From: Dryas octopetala
Lineage: Eukaryota; Streptophyta; Magnoliopsida; Rosales; Rosaceae
Direction: 5' to 3'
NCBI GenBank assembly: GCA_963921425.1
Contig: OY992839.1
Coordinates: forward strand, 994,501 to 1,058,500
DNA length: 64,000 nt
Below the pieces are notes generated by a model that saw only the letters and a program-made list of their open reading frames with translations, did not search any database and was not told the origin of the DNA. Below are positions 20,321-33,422 of this stretch, piece by piece (the first letter of the stretch is position 1; each line of letters opens with the position of its first letter). The translations under genes were made by a program, and so were the position numbers.

Positions 20321-23300
20321 TCATGTCTGTATTTTCCATATCCCTTTTGATGGTGTAGTGTTTGTTATCTTTGCAACCTTTTGTTTCTGTTGTTGCCGCC
20401 TGCTAGTAACATTTTCTTGAGCACTGCTGTCCACTTTTATCACATCAACTCTCACTATGTGATGATCAGATGTCCCTTTGGAAGAAAACACTGAATATGA
20501 CCCAGGAACAAACTTGTAGGGTGAATTTGAGGATGCCAATATGTAGTCTACGCGCGTTCCATACTTACACGTCCCCTGCACGCCTGCATCAAAGCATAAA
20601 TGTAGGCAATTTAGAAGGGAATTCAGATTGAATATGTTAGGCCTAATAGAAAAAGAAAATTAACATGAGGGCACAGGTTCTTGTACTTTGGCCTTTGGCA
20701 ATCATAACCACTGCCTCATATTCTCCTTCAAAGTCCTTAGAATCTGTATACTGTTTGCTCTTCAAGTACCTCATTACTTCAACCTTAGGCCTTGGTTTTC
20801 CCATCTCCTCATAGTACTGCAGAATTCAAATACACAAAGAATAAGGTAATGAACCATACAGATAATTTCTATGGCTAATTTTACTAAGAAAACAGTGTCT
20901 GTGAGACACACATATATCACCTTTACAATATCAGTCCATCTTTCTTGAGAGTAGTCTGATTCATCCAGAGAATTGAGACCTCCAGCCAAGATATGGGGTT
21001 CATTGCTAGATTGAATTATGGCATTAATCTGCCTCATCCTCCAGTTCTCATCAAGATGATCAAGGTGGGTGCAGTTGAAGTTCACTTCTCCTGCCTCAGG
21101 AACATCAATGGTGGCCTTCAGGACATTCCTGTGTGTCATTTTCAAGCAGCCAATTTCATTAAATTTTTCTGTCTGATTTACTTTTGCACTAAAATAATGG
21201 GTTTATTTCATATTTAGTACCTAAAATAATTTAACTTAGCACTAACCACACTGTGTTCATGGAATGCTGCTTCTTTTTTTATACTTTTTGGGTTACAACT
21301 TACAAAGAGGATGCTGCTTTTTCAAGAAACAGTAAAATAGATAAGCCTCGCGTATCTCAATCATGTCAATTATTTAATTATATATCCTCCCTATATTGCA
21401 GTCATTCCAATGTAGTCTTTACCTAACATTACTATTATATACTCCTTAACACTGTTAACAGCGATATTTCGCTTTCATTAAAAGCAAGCTTAAGGTTAGC
21501 TAGGAGGATTAAGGCTTCTAAAGTTTCAGCCATATCCACAATCATTGATGACAAAGGCTTTTCCATCATCTGAAAAGTGAAATCTTTCTGAAAAGAGAAA
21601 CACTACTAGATGTTGAAATATGGAAAACTATAGGCTAATGCTTTATCTTTCATTGATTCTAAATTTCCAACCCATCAAGTAGAAGTCCAGCTAAAAAGCA
21701 GGAATGCTCAAGCAACTGATACATCTGTGAATTTGGGGTTTTATGCAGCATGGAGATGCATTAATTGGGAACTCAGAAATCAGTTTCCAAGGAAAATATA
21801 TGGAATGATTTGCAGAATTTGCAATATTCCTGAAAAACTCCCATGTAATTTGGAAACTATATTAGGCAACATTCATGAATGCATATAACTGAGTTAAATG
21901 AAATAATTTCATCTTTGATTTTATAAATGAAATGTTTTCAAATAAGCTAAGAACTTTGTCACAGTATTCTGGAAATGAATAGTTAAGAAGTCCAGGGATA
22001 ACCCAGAAGATAATATTAAAAATTTGCAAATTAGGTAGACACCTCTGCACAGAACAGCTGTTTCTGAGATATATGAACAAACCCAGTAAAAAACCAAACT
22101 TTCTACCTAATACAGACGAACCAGACAGGCTGTAAGACAATACAAGCCTAGCAGGCAATTCAAGCCCATAAACAGATAGATCATGGAATTAATTTAGGAC
22201 ACTGGAATCAATTGAAGCAAAATTTATAAAATGATGGGATATTTTTTCTGGCTTTTGAAAAGTTACCCAAATAATTTTTGACTTTATTGTATAATAATAA
22301 AGTTCAGAATCAATAATAACTTTATGATAAAAAATGAAAAGTAATCATCTTTCAACTTTGTTTTGCAAGGTTTGGGACCATACAATTAAAGAAATTTCGA
22401 CGAAGTAGACCACTTTTATTAAGTCAACATCAAAGCAAGAGCATTAAAACACAAATATATATATATATATATATATATATGCATTTACTTTCATGGAAAA
22501 ATCACCATCATAAAAAAAAAAAAAAAAAAGTTTTACTCACCTGAAATCAGTGTCATCAAAGATTTTCTGGACCTTGGACCGCTTGATCGGCCATTTGGAC
22601 AAGATGGCGTTACCGTACTCCGGTGCCCAACTCTCAGCAAACACATAATTCATGCCCAAAGCCGCAGCCAAATCAGAGAGAGGCTTCATTTCCTTCTCTT
22701 CCTCTGCCTTCACATCTTGCAAAGCCAATATGTCAGCATCCAACTCCCTCAGCACTTCAAGCACTGTCCTATGGCTTCTATACCCCTCCCCTCCTTCTGT
22801 ACCATTCCCTACATTTGTAGGGAAGCTCACACTTGATCTCAGAGGAGCTTTTCCTCTTAATATTCTACTTTTCCCACTTGGAGAAGAAGAAGAAGAAGAA
22901 TTAGAACCCTCCTTTCCTTCTTCAAAAAAGCTCATTTGTCTGCTTTTCAGCAAAGAAATCTCATTGTCTGGCAAATTGATCGAGACCCTTAATTTGGATT
23001 TCACAAACTTTTGTTGCTTAGAGAGATTCTCTGAGTTACTCATTGAATTGGGATGCAGGGGAGATTGCTTTAAAATCCCCTTGGGACGATCAATTGCTAA
23101 TTTGGCTCGAAGATTAATGTGCCTAACCTTCATGCTATCCCCATTTTCATCTTCAAAGCTCTCAACTTTCTCAGTCTTTGGCACTGCAGGTGCCATTGAG
23201 AACAGGGCAGCATTGAAAGTCGCTATCCGTATTCTCTTCTCGGGTTTTAGGCCACCCAATTCACCATTTGGGTGAACTGCCGCTGACCCATTACTGCTAA

Positions 23301-23445
23301 CTTCATTTTTGGTCTCGAACTGAGACTTGGAGCTGCTTGTTTTTCCGAACCTTTTGATGACAACTTTGGGCCTATGGCGGCGGCGAACCGGCCACCGGAG
23401 GCGGGAGTAGAGGCGGAGGAGGTTCTTGTTGAGGAGTTTGAGCAT
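20321..23445 (-). CDS. DNase I-like (EEP superfamily) protein
   Basis: A 501-residue member of the endonuclease/exonuclease/phosphatase superfamily, the plant group including At2g48030. Exons on the minus strand: 23445-22541, 21128-20921, 20816-20687, 20583-20321; introns GT-AG. A basic N-terminus (WPVRRRHRPK) with possible membrane or organelle targeting precedes the fold: TFNAALF (76-82), DADILALQDVK (236-246), THLDH (322-326), LAGGLNSLDESDY (349-361), GTRVDYIL, and a C-terminal SDHH (453-456). Residues about 95-215 are a low-complexity Ser-rich insertion. The usual GDFN motif is replaced by GGLN, losing one catalytic Asp. The substrate is unknown. Intron 1 is long (1.4 kb) with a (TA)n tract. 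Confidence 0.85.
22455..22480. repeat. (AT)13 microsatellite in intron 1
   Basis: Perfect AT tract within the first intron of the DNase I-like gene, about 60 bp downstream of its donor. Confidence 0.85.
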
Positions 23446-25535
23446 CGCAGAGAAATGGGTTTGTCACAAAATGGCTTGTGGAATTGTTGAGAAGGTGAGA
23501 ATTTTGGACTAAAACTTTTAGTAAGCTGCAGAGTTGTTTTCAACTCTGCCTCTCATGGTTGTTAGGCATGAATTTTATGGGAGAGGAAGGATTAGTTTAA
23601 TCACTTCTATGTTTGCTTAGAGGCATAAACGTTGAAGGAGTCTTTGAAGAAATGGGTTGGTGACAGTGTGACACTTGGCAGTCAATTAGCAGTTGAACAA
23701 GACTTTAAGGTTATGATTCACATTCTGTAGAGAGAAAGTGATATCCAATGCCCAACTGCTCGACAAATTTTTTTCATCAGCAAGAGATCTTAAATTTAGC
23801 AGCCAAGTGTCTTATTGATTTATAGGGTTACTCTAACGTTTATTATACAATTACAAGAGTGTAATGATATATCATTTTAAATTCTAATTTTTAAATACAA
23901 ATTTAAGATCTTTACCATTATTCTTATATGAAAATAATATTAATACTGTGATTGTACACATGTTGATTTGGTGTTAATTTATTTAAATTGTAATATATGT
24001 GTAATCCTTAACACATAATATCCTAAACTTCAAATAATACTCTTAAAAATTATACACAATATATAATTAAAATTAAATGATAACACCATATTACTATGTC
24101 ACATAATATTATACTATTATGATTATATATAAAATATTTTATTTCCAACTGCTCCAGAAAGAAATGCAAAGCATAAACCTGCCTTATTTGTTTATTGTAC
24201 TCTAGAAGAAAATTGTGGTTCGAGATTTAGAATAAGCTAATGAAAAATACTTTTTTATTAGCGAATAATCAGAGAAAAATAGGAATAATTATTTAAGAAA
24301 TGGAAAAAAGAGAATAAGAAATTAAAAGCCGACAACTACAGGCCATGCATGCAACTATGCAAGTAGGATTCTTATTTGGAACGCCACGTCACCTGAAATC
24401 CGGCGTATCCAACTCCCATGCAGGCCTAGTGGAGCTGGACTTGCTGGAGCCCATTATTTATAAAAAAAAAGGGTCGGAATGAGGTGTTCATGGGCCCAGT
24501 GGGCACATCTTCTCGTCATCGTTAATCTAAATATAATCTAAATGCTTTGTAATTAAGGGCCCAAACTACAACACATAACACTTCTTTTATTCTCAAAAAT
24601 CCAATTGGACAGAAAGACATGGATTCGATGGAAGAAAAACCCTCTTCGGCTGATGAATAAAGATTCTCTTTGTTTTCGGTGTTTATGAAATTCTAGAAGT
24701 AGTTATCTAATATATATTCAAGAAAATCTTCACTTAATTGTTAGATAATTTATGTTTTTTTTAATTGAGAATAAGTCATGTTATTTTTTATTAGTGGTGA
24801 TGTCAATTTTTGTTAAAATATATGAATTGTCCAGATTTATAGTATAATAATATGACATGTTAGATTCTTTGACAAAAGGATAAAATTCACTTTGTATAGA
24901 TTAATTTCACATATGAAAATTACAATTTTAGACGAAATTTTATCTTATAAAAATGAAACTTATTTGTACAAGTGAGCTTCACTTGAAAAAAAAAAAAAGT
25001 GAGTTTTGTGCAAAATGAAACAAACTAACAGAGGGTCTATATTTTTGTGATTCTTGTGTGAACCTTGGCCTCACTAAGACTGCTCTTAGCCTGCATTAAT
25101 ACAGATATATAAAATAGTACTGATAATAGAAAAGCCAAGTGTGGTAGCTACACAACAAATGCTGACAAAAATGGAATCTGCAATTCTCTCAGACTTGAGC
25201 AATAATAAATAGAGATATACAGAGTGGGTAAATTTTGATTTGTTTATGGGTCACTTATTTTGTGGGTCTAGCTGGATTGATGTACCAAGGAAGATGCCAA
25301 ATACATGGCTTTGGACCGCTTTCATCTTTAGGAGGTAGCACTTAATAATTTCTCAGCAAAATGCTTGACAGCTTTTCTTTTCTGTTGTGATCCCCACACA
25401 ATTCTCACTGATAATATCACACCATTCACTGCCAGATGATACAGTTTTGGGCTTTTGAAAGTTAGAGATCAGAATATCTAAGTGATAGTCTTAGTCTCCT
25501 ACAGGAGACAGAGACAGTGATGCCCATAATCTGGA

Positions 25536-25609
<74 letters not shown>

Positions 25610-26892
25610 GATGATGTTTGTTATTATTAACAGAGGTCAACTGGCTTTTGAGATTTCAACACCTAACAGTCTAATCAAATAATCAATATGAAGGTTTTTA
25701 GTTTCTGAGAAATCTCAATTAGATGAGATGATGAGGTCTAAAGTAATGGGCTGCTGTAAGTATGCATAATTCCAAACTAATATTTTCATTAGTTTATTTG
25801 TCCTGCATTTGCATTCCAAAATAATGCTTCAACAACTTTCATCCACTAGATGAAAAGTGAACCATAAATACATTGCACTGGCAATTAGGTCTACAAATAC
25901 TTGAACAAGGAATGAAGGAACCTTTCTAGTATAAACTTCAAACAATTTGTCATGAAGAAATATGTCAGATTATCATTTCTCTGCAACATTGCCTGGGTAT
26001 ATTCATTTAGAGATTGATCTTCTGCAGTAAAAGAGAATAAATATTAATTATTGGCTGTGTGTCATGCTGAGCAAGTAGCACGTACAATTTGGTTAGGTAG
26101 CATTTTATGAGCATGACCCAATCATTGCCCCATTTAGGACCAGAGCTTTAAATTGTTGTGTGGCCATTATTTTTCCTCTTAAGATCAGCATAATTCACAT
26201 GGGCAGGTGCCCAATGATCTAAAATTTATTAGAATAAGGAATATGGACTTCATTTATGCATACATAAGCCTATCTTCTTTTTTCTTTTCTATTCTTTTCT
26301 TTTCTTTTTTGATGAAATACATAAAGCCTATCTTTATGAATGCCTACAAGGGCCATAGGGCCAAAAAATGAACCTGCTAGAGTCACTGCAACTTTATTGG
26401 GTTCACTATAATCATTATAATTCTTCCTTCCACTACTGTCTGAGTGTCCTCATACAGGGTCCGCATTTACTGGATCATGTTGCTTATAATTTGTAGTTGT
26501 GTATGCTTTCTGAATAGTTACCCAAATTAAAGGGTCAGAAGCATTTCAGAATTGGGTAGTACAAGTACCATGGGAGTTATAAGTTTCAGTGTTTTAGGTG
26601 AAGCTTCTGTGCATTGCTTCCAAGTGATACAGGTTACGAAGCAAGTGGTTTCTAAGCATTGGTTTTGAACATGGTCTAGGAATTGACTCTAACATGCTAT
26701 GATGTAAATGAATTATGCACCATTATATATGCACACCAGAGAACTCTCTAGAAAAAAGGACTGTTTGATTTAACTGCAATAGAGTACTCTTACCTTTTTA
26801 AGTCTTTGAAATATGTGTTTGTGTGGTGCAAGAGTGCAAAGAACTTCCAGGAAGTAGAACAGAATTAAATGAATCAATAAAAAAATAAAAGC
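23446..26892. other. 3.4-kb gene-poor intergenic region
   Basis: AT-rich DNA between the DNase I-like promoter and the tRNA gene. No open frame with family resemblance, no large inverted repeat found by eye. It contains the longest GA tract of the window. Confidence 0.55.
25540..25604. repeat. (GA)32 microsatellite
   Basis: Perfect 65-bp GA run, the longest in the window, isolated in intergenic DNA. Confidence 0.9.
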
Positions 26893-26974
26893 CGTCGACA
26901 GCAGGGTTCGAACCTGCGCGGGCGAAGCCCAACAGATTTCAAGTCTGTCTCCTTAACCACTCGGACATATCGAC
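26893..26974 (-). tRNA. tRNA-Ser (anticodon UGA)
   Basis: An 82-nt cloverleaf on the minus strand. Acceptor GTCGATA pairs with TGTCGAC; the anticodon loop CTTGAAA gives UGA; a serine-type long variable arm follows (TGGGCTTCGCCC), then a T arm GCAGG-TTCGAAC-CCTGC. The A box (GTCCGAGTGGTTAAGG) and B box (GGTTCGAACCC) are intact, no intron. A run of T downstream on the minus strand (from AATAAAAAAATAAAA on the plus strand) serves as Pol III terminator. CCA is not encoded, as in nuclear genes. Confidence 0.96.
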
Positions 26975-27543
26975 TTCTGGTAAATTTGCAAGAACTATTA
27001 TATTTATAACTTAAAAGCTATGAACTATTTCCTCTCCTTCCATGCGTTTCTAGAAGTCAAGTTTGACCGCTATCAAAGATTACTTGCCAAATTATGAGCT
27101 TAGAACCAATTTATCTAGTTCGGATTCATGGTGTATAAAACAAGAAGCGGCTTAAAATCTCTCCAAAATTATTAGAAAAAAATATCATTAAACTAATTAC
27201 TAGTTGATAAGCTCTTAGAATACTTTCACCCAAGCATTTTAGTTAAGTGGTTTTGGAAATGATGAGCAATCCTAAGTTTCAGTATTGGTGTAATGGGGAA
27301 TTTGCAATGGGGACATTTCATTCAAGCAAAACGTCTCTTACTCTTTACAAGGCAACTATGTCTATAAACTCTTCCTGTCTATTTCTTTTTGGAGTAAACC
27401 ACCGGTACGGACTGTATGACCCGAAAAACAAAGAAAACAAAATCCATCATAGTAGGAATTGAATTTAGCTAAACTACTCATTGATCCATTCAAAAGGTTA
27501 CTCTCATTATCCAGTCCCCATTCTCCACTGTAAAGTTTGCAAA
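26975..27543. other. Spacer, tRNA to RING E3 gene
   Basis: Upstream flank of the tRNA gene and 3' flank of the E3 gene; no supported gene. Confidence 0.6.
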
Positions 27544-30500
27544 CTATGGATGAGCAAAGCGCACATTGATTCTTCGTTGAATTCGGGTCCTACAAGAAGG
27601 GCAGTCCTTCATCCCTTGTTTCTCATGAAGCTCATTGCATTTTGCACAGACAACCTGATGTGCACAAGGAAGGAAAACCACCAACATCTCCTCAGAGAGG
27701 CACATCACACACTCGCGGTCCTGTCTCAAACTTTTTGTCACAAAATGTTCCCGGGAATTTGTTACCCGCTTGAAGATAGTAGAATTTTGGTTTCCCTTTG
27801 TGGCCATCACACCTTTTCTGTCTGATTGGCAACCTCCAAAGCTTCCAGCAGCACCCCTTCTTAGTGCTTCTATTCTTGAGGCGTCAGACTTCAATTGAAG
27901 TTCAGATAACTTGCTCTCAAGTTTTTTGATGTCTTCCATGTAATTCTGCATATCATTTTCTGCTTTCTGTTTGATCACGTCTTCCTCCACTTTTGTCAAA
28001 GCTTCACGTTGTTTTATTTCATTTCTAATGGATTCAGCCTGTGCAAGTATTATTTCCTTTTCCATTCTCTCCTGTTTCCATCTAGCCTATAACAGATATA
28101 CACTGTTAGTAGTAAGAATAACAACCAGAGACAGCAACTTTTTTATCAACTATGCACTGGGCCATAAAATTACAACTTCAGCAAAAACTTGAATGGTAGA
28201 AACTGGTATTATAAAATAAACTAGATTGTGTGTATGTTTCTCTGTTTATTAAAGTTTTGGTTTCTAAGGTCATAACTAACCTTGCCCGACCCCATCCCAC
28301 CCCTTACTACTTGAGCCAAAACTCAAGTCAAGTGGAAATTTTCGGTATACATTTGTGTGAACACTTCGTGCCTTTTTTTTTTTTTTTTTTTCTCTTCATT
28401 TGGCAAACAAGCTTCCTTATAATGCACAGTGAGAAAAACTACTGTGACTCATTGGCATCACAAGCCAACATTTTGCTTAAAAACAAGGCCCCATCTTTGA
28501 AAAAAATAAAAAATAAAGCCCTGTTACCCTTACCATAGATTTATCCCCATGTTCACCAGTATCCCACAGCCAGCGCATACTAATTTTTATAGGTAACTGT
28601 TATATGCAAAAAAAAAAAAAAAAAAAAAAAAAGCATACCTCAATTTGGTGATGGACATTTTTTGCCTTGCCTAAATCCTGTTGCAGTGCGGCCACCTTCT
28701 TTTTTTCTGTCTCAAGCTCCTCCTGCAATGATCCCCTCTGCCCCTCCCATGCCTGGGCCTTTTTCAGTGCTTTTTGCTCCCTCTCTAATGCCTCCAGGTG
28801 CCTAGCAGCTGACTCTAAAGCCATTGTTTTGGCAGTACTCAACTCCTTTTTCAGATTTGAATTCTCCACCTCAAGCCTACAGATAGTAGAGTTAGCTCTC
28901 TCAACCTGGCCAGTTGCATTATTCAAGGCATGCTCCATCTCAGACAGCCTCTTTATGGTGTTCTCCTCCAACATTTGCTTCTCCTTTTTAAATTGCTCTG
29001 CTTCTTCCTTCTCTTGCCTCAGTGTTTTAAGTTCAGGTCGTTCCTTACTAAGCCTACGAGAAACCTGCATTACCTTCTCATTGGCCCACTCAATCCAACC
29101 TTGTAGCTCATTCTGCAGCTCTTGCAGCCGAGGAACTAACTTCAAAATCAGCTCATCCTTCTCATCTTGTGGGACGTATTTTTCTAGAGATTTATCATAT
29201 GGGATGCCAGCACAGTAATCAATAGTCTTAGGAGACACAGAGGTGCTAGCTGGGGTCTTAGGTCCAGATTTTTCTTCTGGATGAGACTTGTTGGAAAGCT
29301 TGGTTTCTGCGGAAGGCAAGGAAGATGTCGTACCTTTTACGGGTATTGTTGCAGGTGAAGCAGATGGAATAGTGGTTGAAGCATGACGTCTTCCATCTGA
29401 TGAAGGGGCGACGGCTCCAACTTGTGCACTTAACTTTGAGGAGGCAATTTTTGTACGTCCTCCAGGAAGTTCAGATGGAGGCTTCATCCTCTTCTCCACA
29501 ACAAAACTACCAAATGCAGTGAGTTTCCCCGATTTGAAGCTTCCTCTTGACCCATAAGCCCTGTAATTTCTCTCCAAATGGAAGGACTTCTTCCGAAGTG
29601 CTGCTAATTCTTTCTTAGAGCGCCCCTTTCGACCAGCTCCTGATTTTTCTTCAGAGGTAGATGTTTGAGATGTAGTTTGGAGATATTCCCCAGTGGAGCC
29701 TAAGCATTTCTCCAGACTATCTAGGATAGATGACAAACTCCCTTTCTCAGGGGTTAGCCCTTCAGGAGCATGATAATTTTGGGGGTTGGGCAAGTTAGGG
29801 AAACTTCCAAATTTGAGTGTTTCAGGACGATGGTTTTGAGAATGGGGGAGTGACGGCTTTGAGGAATTTGCTTCGTTTGGATTTGGATGGATGGTTTCAG
29901 AGCTATTTACATCTGATCTTAAGTGGGGAGAGGAAGGATCAGAGGAGATCTCTTTTGAGGATTCTTCAAAACCAAGACCACTTACTGGATCTCCTTCCAA
30001 TGTACAGGCTTGCAAAATGTTTAAATCGCATATCAACAACCACCACATTGCTTCCCCAACCGATAAGTATGGCCTGACCTCCCTAAGCACACTGATCATT
30101 TCTAGCATTGTGAACTCCAGCAGGTGCTGTAAATTATCAAACTGATTATCTCTTAAAGCATCAATATCCTTCCCTTTCATAAGAAATTCCAGAGTATCAT
30201 TTACAATATTCAATACAGGGTCTTTACCACCTATGTAAAGGCCGCCTCTTGAAACAGCCTTTCCAGCAACCTCCTCACTGTACCCACATTCAGCAATCTG
30301 CTTAATTGCAGTCTGGAAAATTGCTTGCAAATAAGATAAGAATAGTTCTCCAAGTTGAAAAGCAATGGGATCATCCCAATCCTTACATTCAAAGGCTCTC
30401 GCTTCCACTTGTTTGGGCTGAACCACCCCAACCTCCAAAGACGCACAGTCACTCAATTTTTGAGACATCTCTGGAGATAATTCACACAGAGGGAATGCAT

Positions 30501-30627
30501 TCACCGACGAGTGGGGGTTAATTGTATTATCTAGAGAAGGGTCAGCTAATTTTCTCTTGTTCCTACTTCCTTTCTCAGAGAATATTCCTTGGTTGCTGCC
30601 AGGACCACTGTTGATCACTTTTTCCAT
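27544..30627 (-). CDS. RF298/RF4-type RING E3 ubiquitin ligase
   Basis: An 843-residue protein in two coding exons, 30627-28639 and 28086-27544. It matches the plant family of putative E3 ligases RF298/RF4 (MND1-interacting protein 1 relatives). N-terminal conserved block (WDDPIAFQLGELFLSYLQ, then LLEFTMLEMISVLREVRP), a long Ser/Pro-rich middle, then coiled coil over roughly residues 490-730, and a C-terminal C3HC4 RING from residue 789: CVMC, CAHQVVCAKC, CPSC, with the cross-brace residues complete. It would recruit an E2 enzyme and ubiquitinate unknown targets. ATG 30627 follows an in-frame TAG. Possible donor sites near 30902 and 31260 suggest introns in the 5' leader (inference). The intron begins with a long poly-pyrimidine/poly-T run. 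Confidence 0.9.
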
Positions 30628-31413
30628 TTCTATGAGCAAGAACTAACACCACAACATCTTTACCCGTCCACTCTGTATCGATAAACCCTATATAATCCAA
30701 CAAATCAAAAAAATACAAATATGTCAAGAAAAGGTGAGAACTGTACACATATAATGAAATAAACTTTGACAAAAGAGAAATGTGCAACTAGATATTCTCT
30801 CAAACATTTCACAGATAATCAATGCCAATTGAACTCTATAATTTATCAATGTATACAATAAACACACACACAAACAACAAGAAATACTAGAAAACTTCAT
30901 ACCTGAACTACTAGGAGAGGGCAAATAGGCATACAATAAGCACTCTCCTGTTTGAAAGCATTAAAAATTAAAACTGTTCAAAAGCAGACCCGCCCATATG
31001 AAAGTTCGAGAACACACAGATTTCAGAGCTCCCAGTAACCCAGTTAGCTAAAACCAGCAAATAGCCAATAACGCATGCAACCACATAAGTCCAATTTTTT
31101 AGATAACAGCACATCACCGACAAACCATTTTCTAAAAAGCATCACAATGTCGATGCCCATTTCACAAAACCACCAAAATACGACCCTAGAGGTCACAAAA
31201 CTTGGAATTTTTGAGCAAAAGATAAGAACCCAAATGAAGAAAAAGAGAGATTTTTCGTACCCAAAATCGAATGGAGACGTACCACGCGAGCTCTGAGGTT
31301 TTAGCTGAAGCCAAAACAGCTGCAACGTATCGTTAAATGCGAGGAGGGGAAAGCTTAAGGGGTCGTCATGGTCCTCATTTTCTTCTGCTACCCAGAGAGA
31401 GAGAGAGAGAGAG
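30628..31413 (-). promoter_or_regulatory. 5' leader and promoter of RING E3 gene
   Basis: Upstream DNA of the RF298-type gene with candidate leader splice sites (AG/GTATG near 30902; GG/GTACG near 31260). Transcript ends cannot be placed without RNA data. Confidence 0.4.
31394..31413. repeat. (GA)10 microsatellite upstream of RING E3 gene
   Basis: Short GA tract, followed about 35 bp later by a short TG run (GTGTTTGTGTGTGTGTC). Confidence 0.85.
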
Positions 31414-32550
31414 CAATGTATGATAACTTCTACACTGCCTGCTGTGTTTGTGTGTGTGTCACTGACTCGCTGATGGGTTTTGGGGATGGTTTATATACAA
31501 TAATACAAGCCACCTAGCCAAAACAAAACGGCCCTGCTTTGCGCTTTGGCCCAATTTGGCTTTATATGGATATAACCTTGGTCACAAACAGCTACTTAAA
31601 TACACCATTGACTATTTGACTCACTGACCCCTCTCATATTTTACACCTTCAACTTCAACCCTTTTTCCCTCTTATTTAGTTCACATCAATTCTTAATAAT
31701 GCACTAATTCAATGTATTTGTTTGCTCCCACATAAATTTATTTTAATGGATGCTTTGATTTTCACACTAGAACAAACCAACATTTAGATTTCATAGTTAT
31801 GTACATGCAATTGAGCAAAAATTTAGTGCTCTCAATGATTGATTAATGTGGTCATCTAAGTGAGGAAATCATGGACATTATTATATAGTGATTTGCTTGT
31901 GTTGGGATTGTGGCCTCTTCAGAATGTATTAGGTTTTGATGCTTGTCCAAAATCCAAAAGAACTTATTAGGCCGTATCCCTTTGTTGTAGCAAATTAGCA
32001 ATCCACACAAAGACAAATTTAGAAAGTGAATAACGTGAGTTCCATTTGGCTGCCTTTCGGATCCATTATCAGTATTTTTAATGGTAATTTCATATTCATA
32101 ATCTGTCCAGATTCTAGGATTAAATTGCATTAATTACAATTAGGGAAAAAAATCAAAAGGGTGATGAGTGAATAATTAAAGGGAATCCCACACCTAATTT
32201 ATATAGGAAAGTAATTATGTAAGATGTTGTGTAATTATGGAAGTTAATTGATGAGTCAAACTATACCGAGCGGTTTAGGCCACTGAAAAATGGAAGAGAG
32301 CATCACCACCTTCTCCTAAGCATGACATATGTATTAAGACTTAATTATAGTTAAATTTTTATATTTAATATATTTATTATGTTTTAATTAAAAGTTGGTT
32401 AATTATTAGGTATTGACAAATTATATTGGCTTTTACAATTATATTGCCAATGTTATGATGGTGAAATTTGTTTAATTGTCATAGCAAGAAGCCTAGAATT
32501 AACAATTAGATCAAGCAGTGGGGAAAGGAAGTAAGAGGAAGGCAAAGCAG
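31414..32550. other. Intergenic, no gene seen
   Basis: AT-rich spacer between the divergent E3 gene and the F-box pseudogene. Nothing supported. Confidence 0.55.
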
Positions 32551-33422
32551 ATGGAGATGGCCAGCAGCAGCAGCAGTCGCAGCCTGCGGAAGCCATACAA
32601 GCTATCTGCAGCCACCAGTAATCGGCGGACAAAGCGGTGGAAGGCCTCTCAATCTGATGAGTCATCATCATCAACATCAAAATTCATGATTACTATTGAT
32701 GATCTTCCTGACATTATATTGGTTGAAATCCTTTGTCGACTTCCTTCTAGCAAATCCTCTGTTCAATGGAAGTGTGTGTCCAAGCGATGGTCCACTCTCA
32801 TCTCTGATCCTTATTTTGTACGCCACTTTCTATGGCTCCACTATGATCTGCATCAAAAGCCCATTATGGATAGCACTCTAGTTACGTTTCCCTATAGTAA
32901 GGTTACAAAGCACAAATCTGAAGCACTTACAATGTCCAAGCTTCTGGGGTTCAAAACAAGCAGTTTCTCTCTGAGTTTTCTCCCTTGTTTTGATCAAACC
33001 CTACAAGAAATATGAGCAAAAGCCACATTCATTGGTTGTACAGAAATGAATAGCAATTAGGTAATAGGGACTAAAGTACCTCGATTTTAACAAAAATAAG
33101 TGACAATTAGGCAATAGGGACTAAAGTTCTCAAATGTCACCCCTTTTTGTACAACTAATACATATGGCATTTGTTCACATTTTTTGTAGTGATGATGAAG
33201 GTCACAACCAGTTATGGTAGGTCCTATAATGACTTAGTTTTGTGCTGCGCAACCAAGTTTTATCAACGTGATTATTACCTCTGCAATCCATACACCAAGC
33301 AATGGGTTGCTCTCCCTCCCACCCCTCGAGTCCTAAAGACGACTGTAAATGTGGGATTCATCTGTGAACCCTACTATAAGTGTACGAAAGATATTGATGG
33401 TGATAGTACGAAAGATATTTGA
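32551..33422 (+). pseudogene. F-box protein pseudogene, split by a MITE
   Basis: The first part (32551 on) encodes a Ser/Lys-rich leader and a typical F-box: DDLPDIILVEILCRLPSSKS, then VQWKCVSKRWSTLISDPYF, about residues 50-90. It reads to FDQTL and then enters an inserted element (32999-33191) where a stop occurs. After the element, coding similarity resumes with an F-box-associated segment, SYNDLVLCCATKF, DYYLCNPYTKQWVALPP, before an early stop at 33422; a frameshift near 33216-33222 is likely as well. Intact relatives would be 350-400 residues as substrate receptors of SCF ubiquitin ligases. With insertion, frameshift and truncation this copy is almost certainly dead. Confidence 0.75.
32999..33191. 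mobile_element. CACTA-like MITE, 193 bp, inside F-box gene
   Basis: Terminal inverted repeats of about 42 bp: the left end reads CCCTACAAGAAATATGAGC, then GGTTGTACA; the right end, reverse-complemented, reads CACTACAAAAAATGTGAAC, then AGTTGTACA. The CACTACAA terminus is the signature of CACTA/EnSpm elements. The interior has two direct copies of an (A)CAATTAGGNAATAGGGACTAAAG motif 47 bp apart. No clear 3-bp target-site duplication remains. Confidence 0.7.

Noticed and set aside
22652..23275. 207-residue plus-strand frame opposite the DNase I-like exon 1
   Set aside because: Antisense shadow of a well-supported coding exon.
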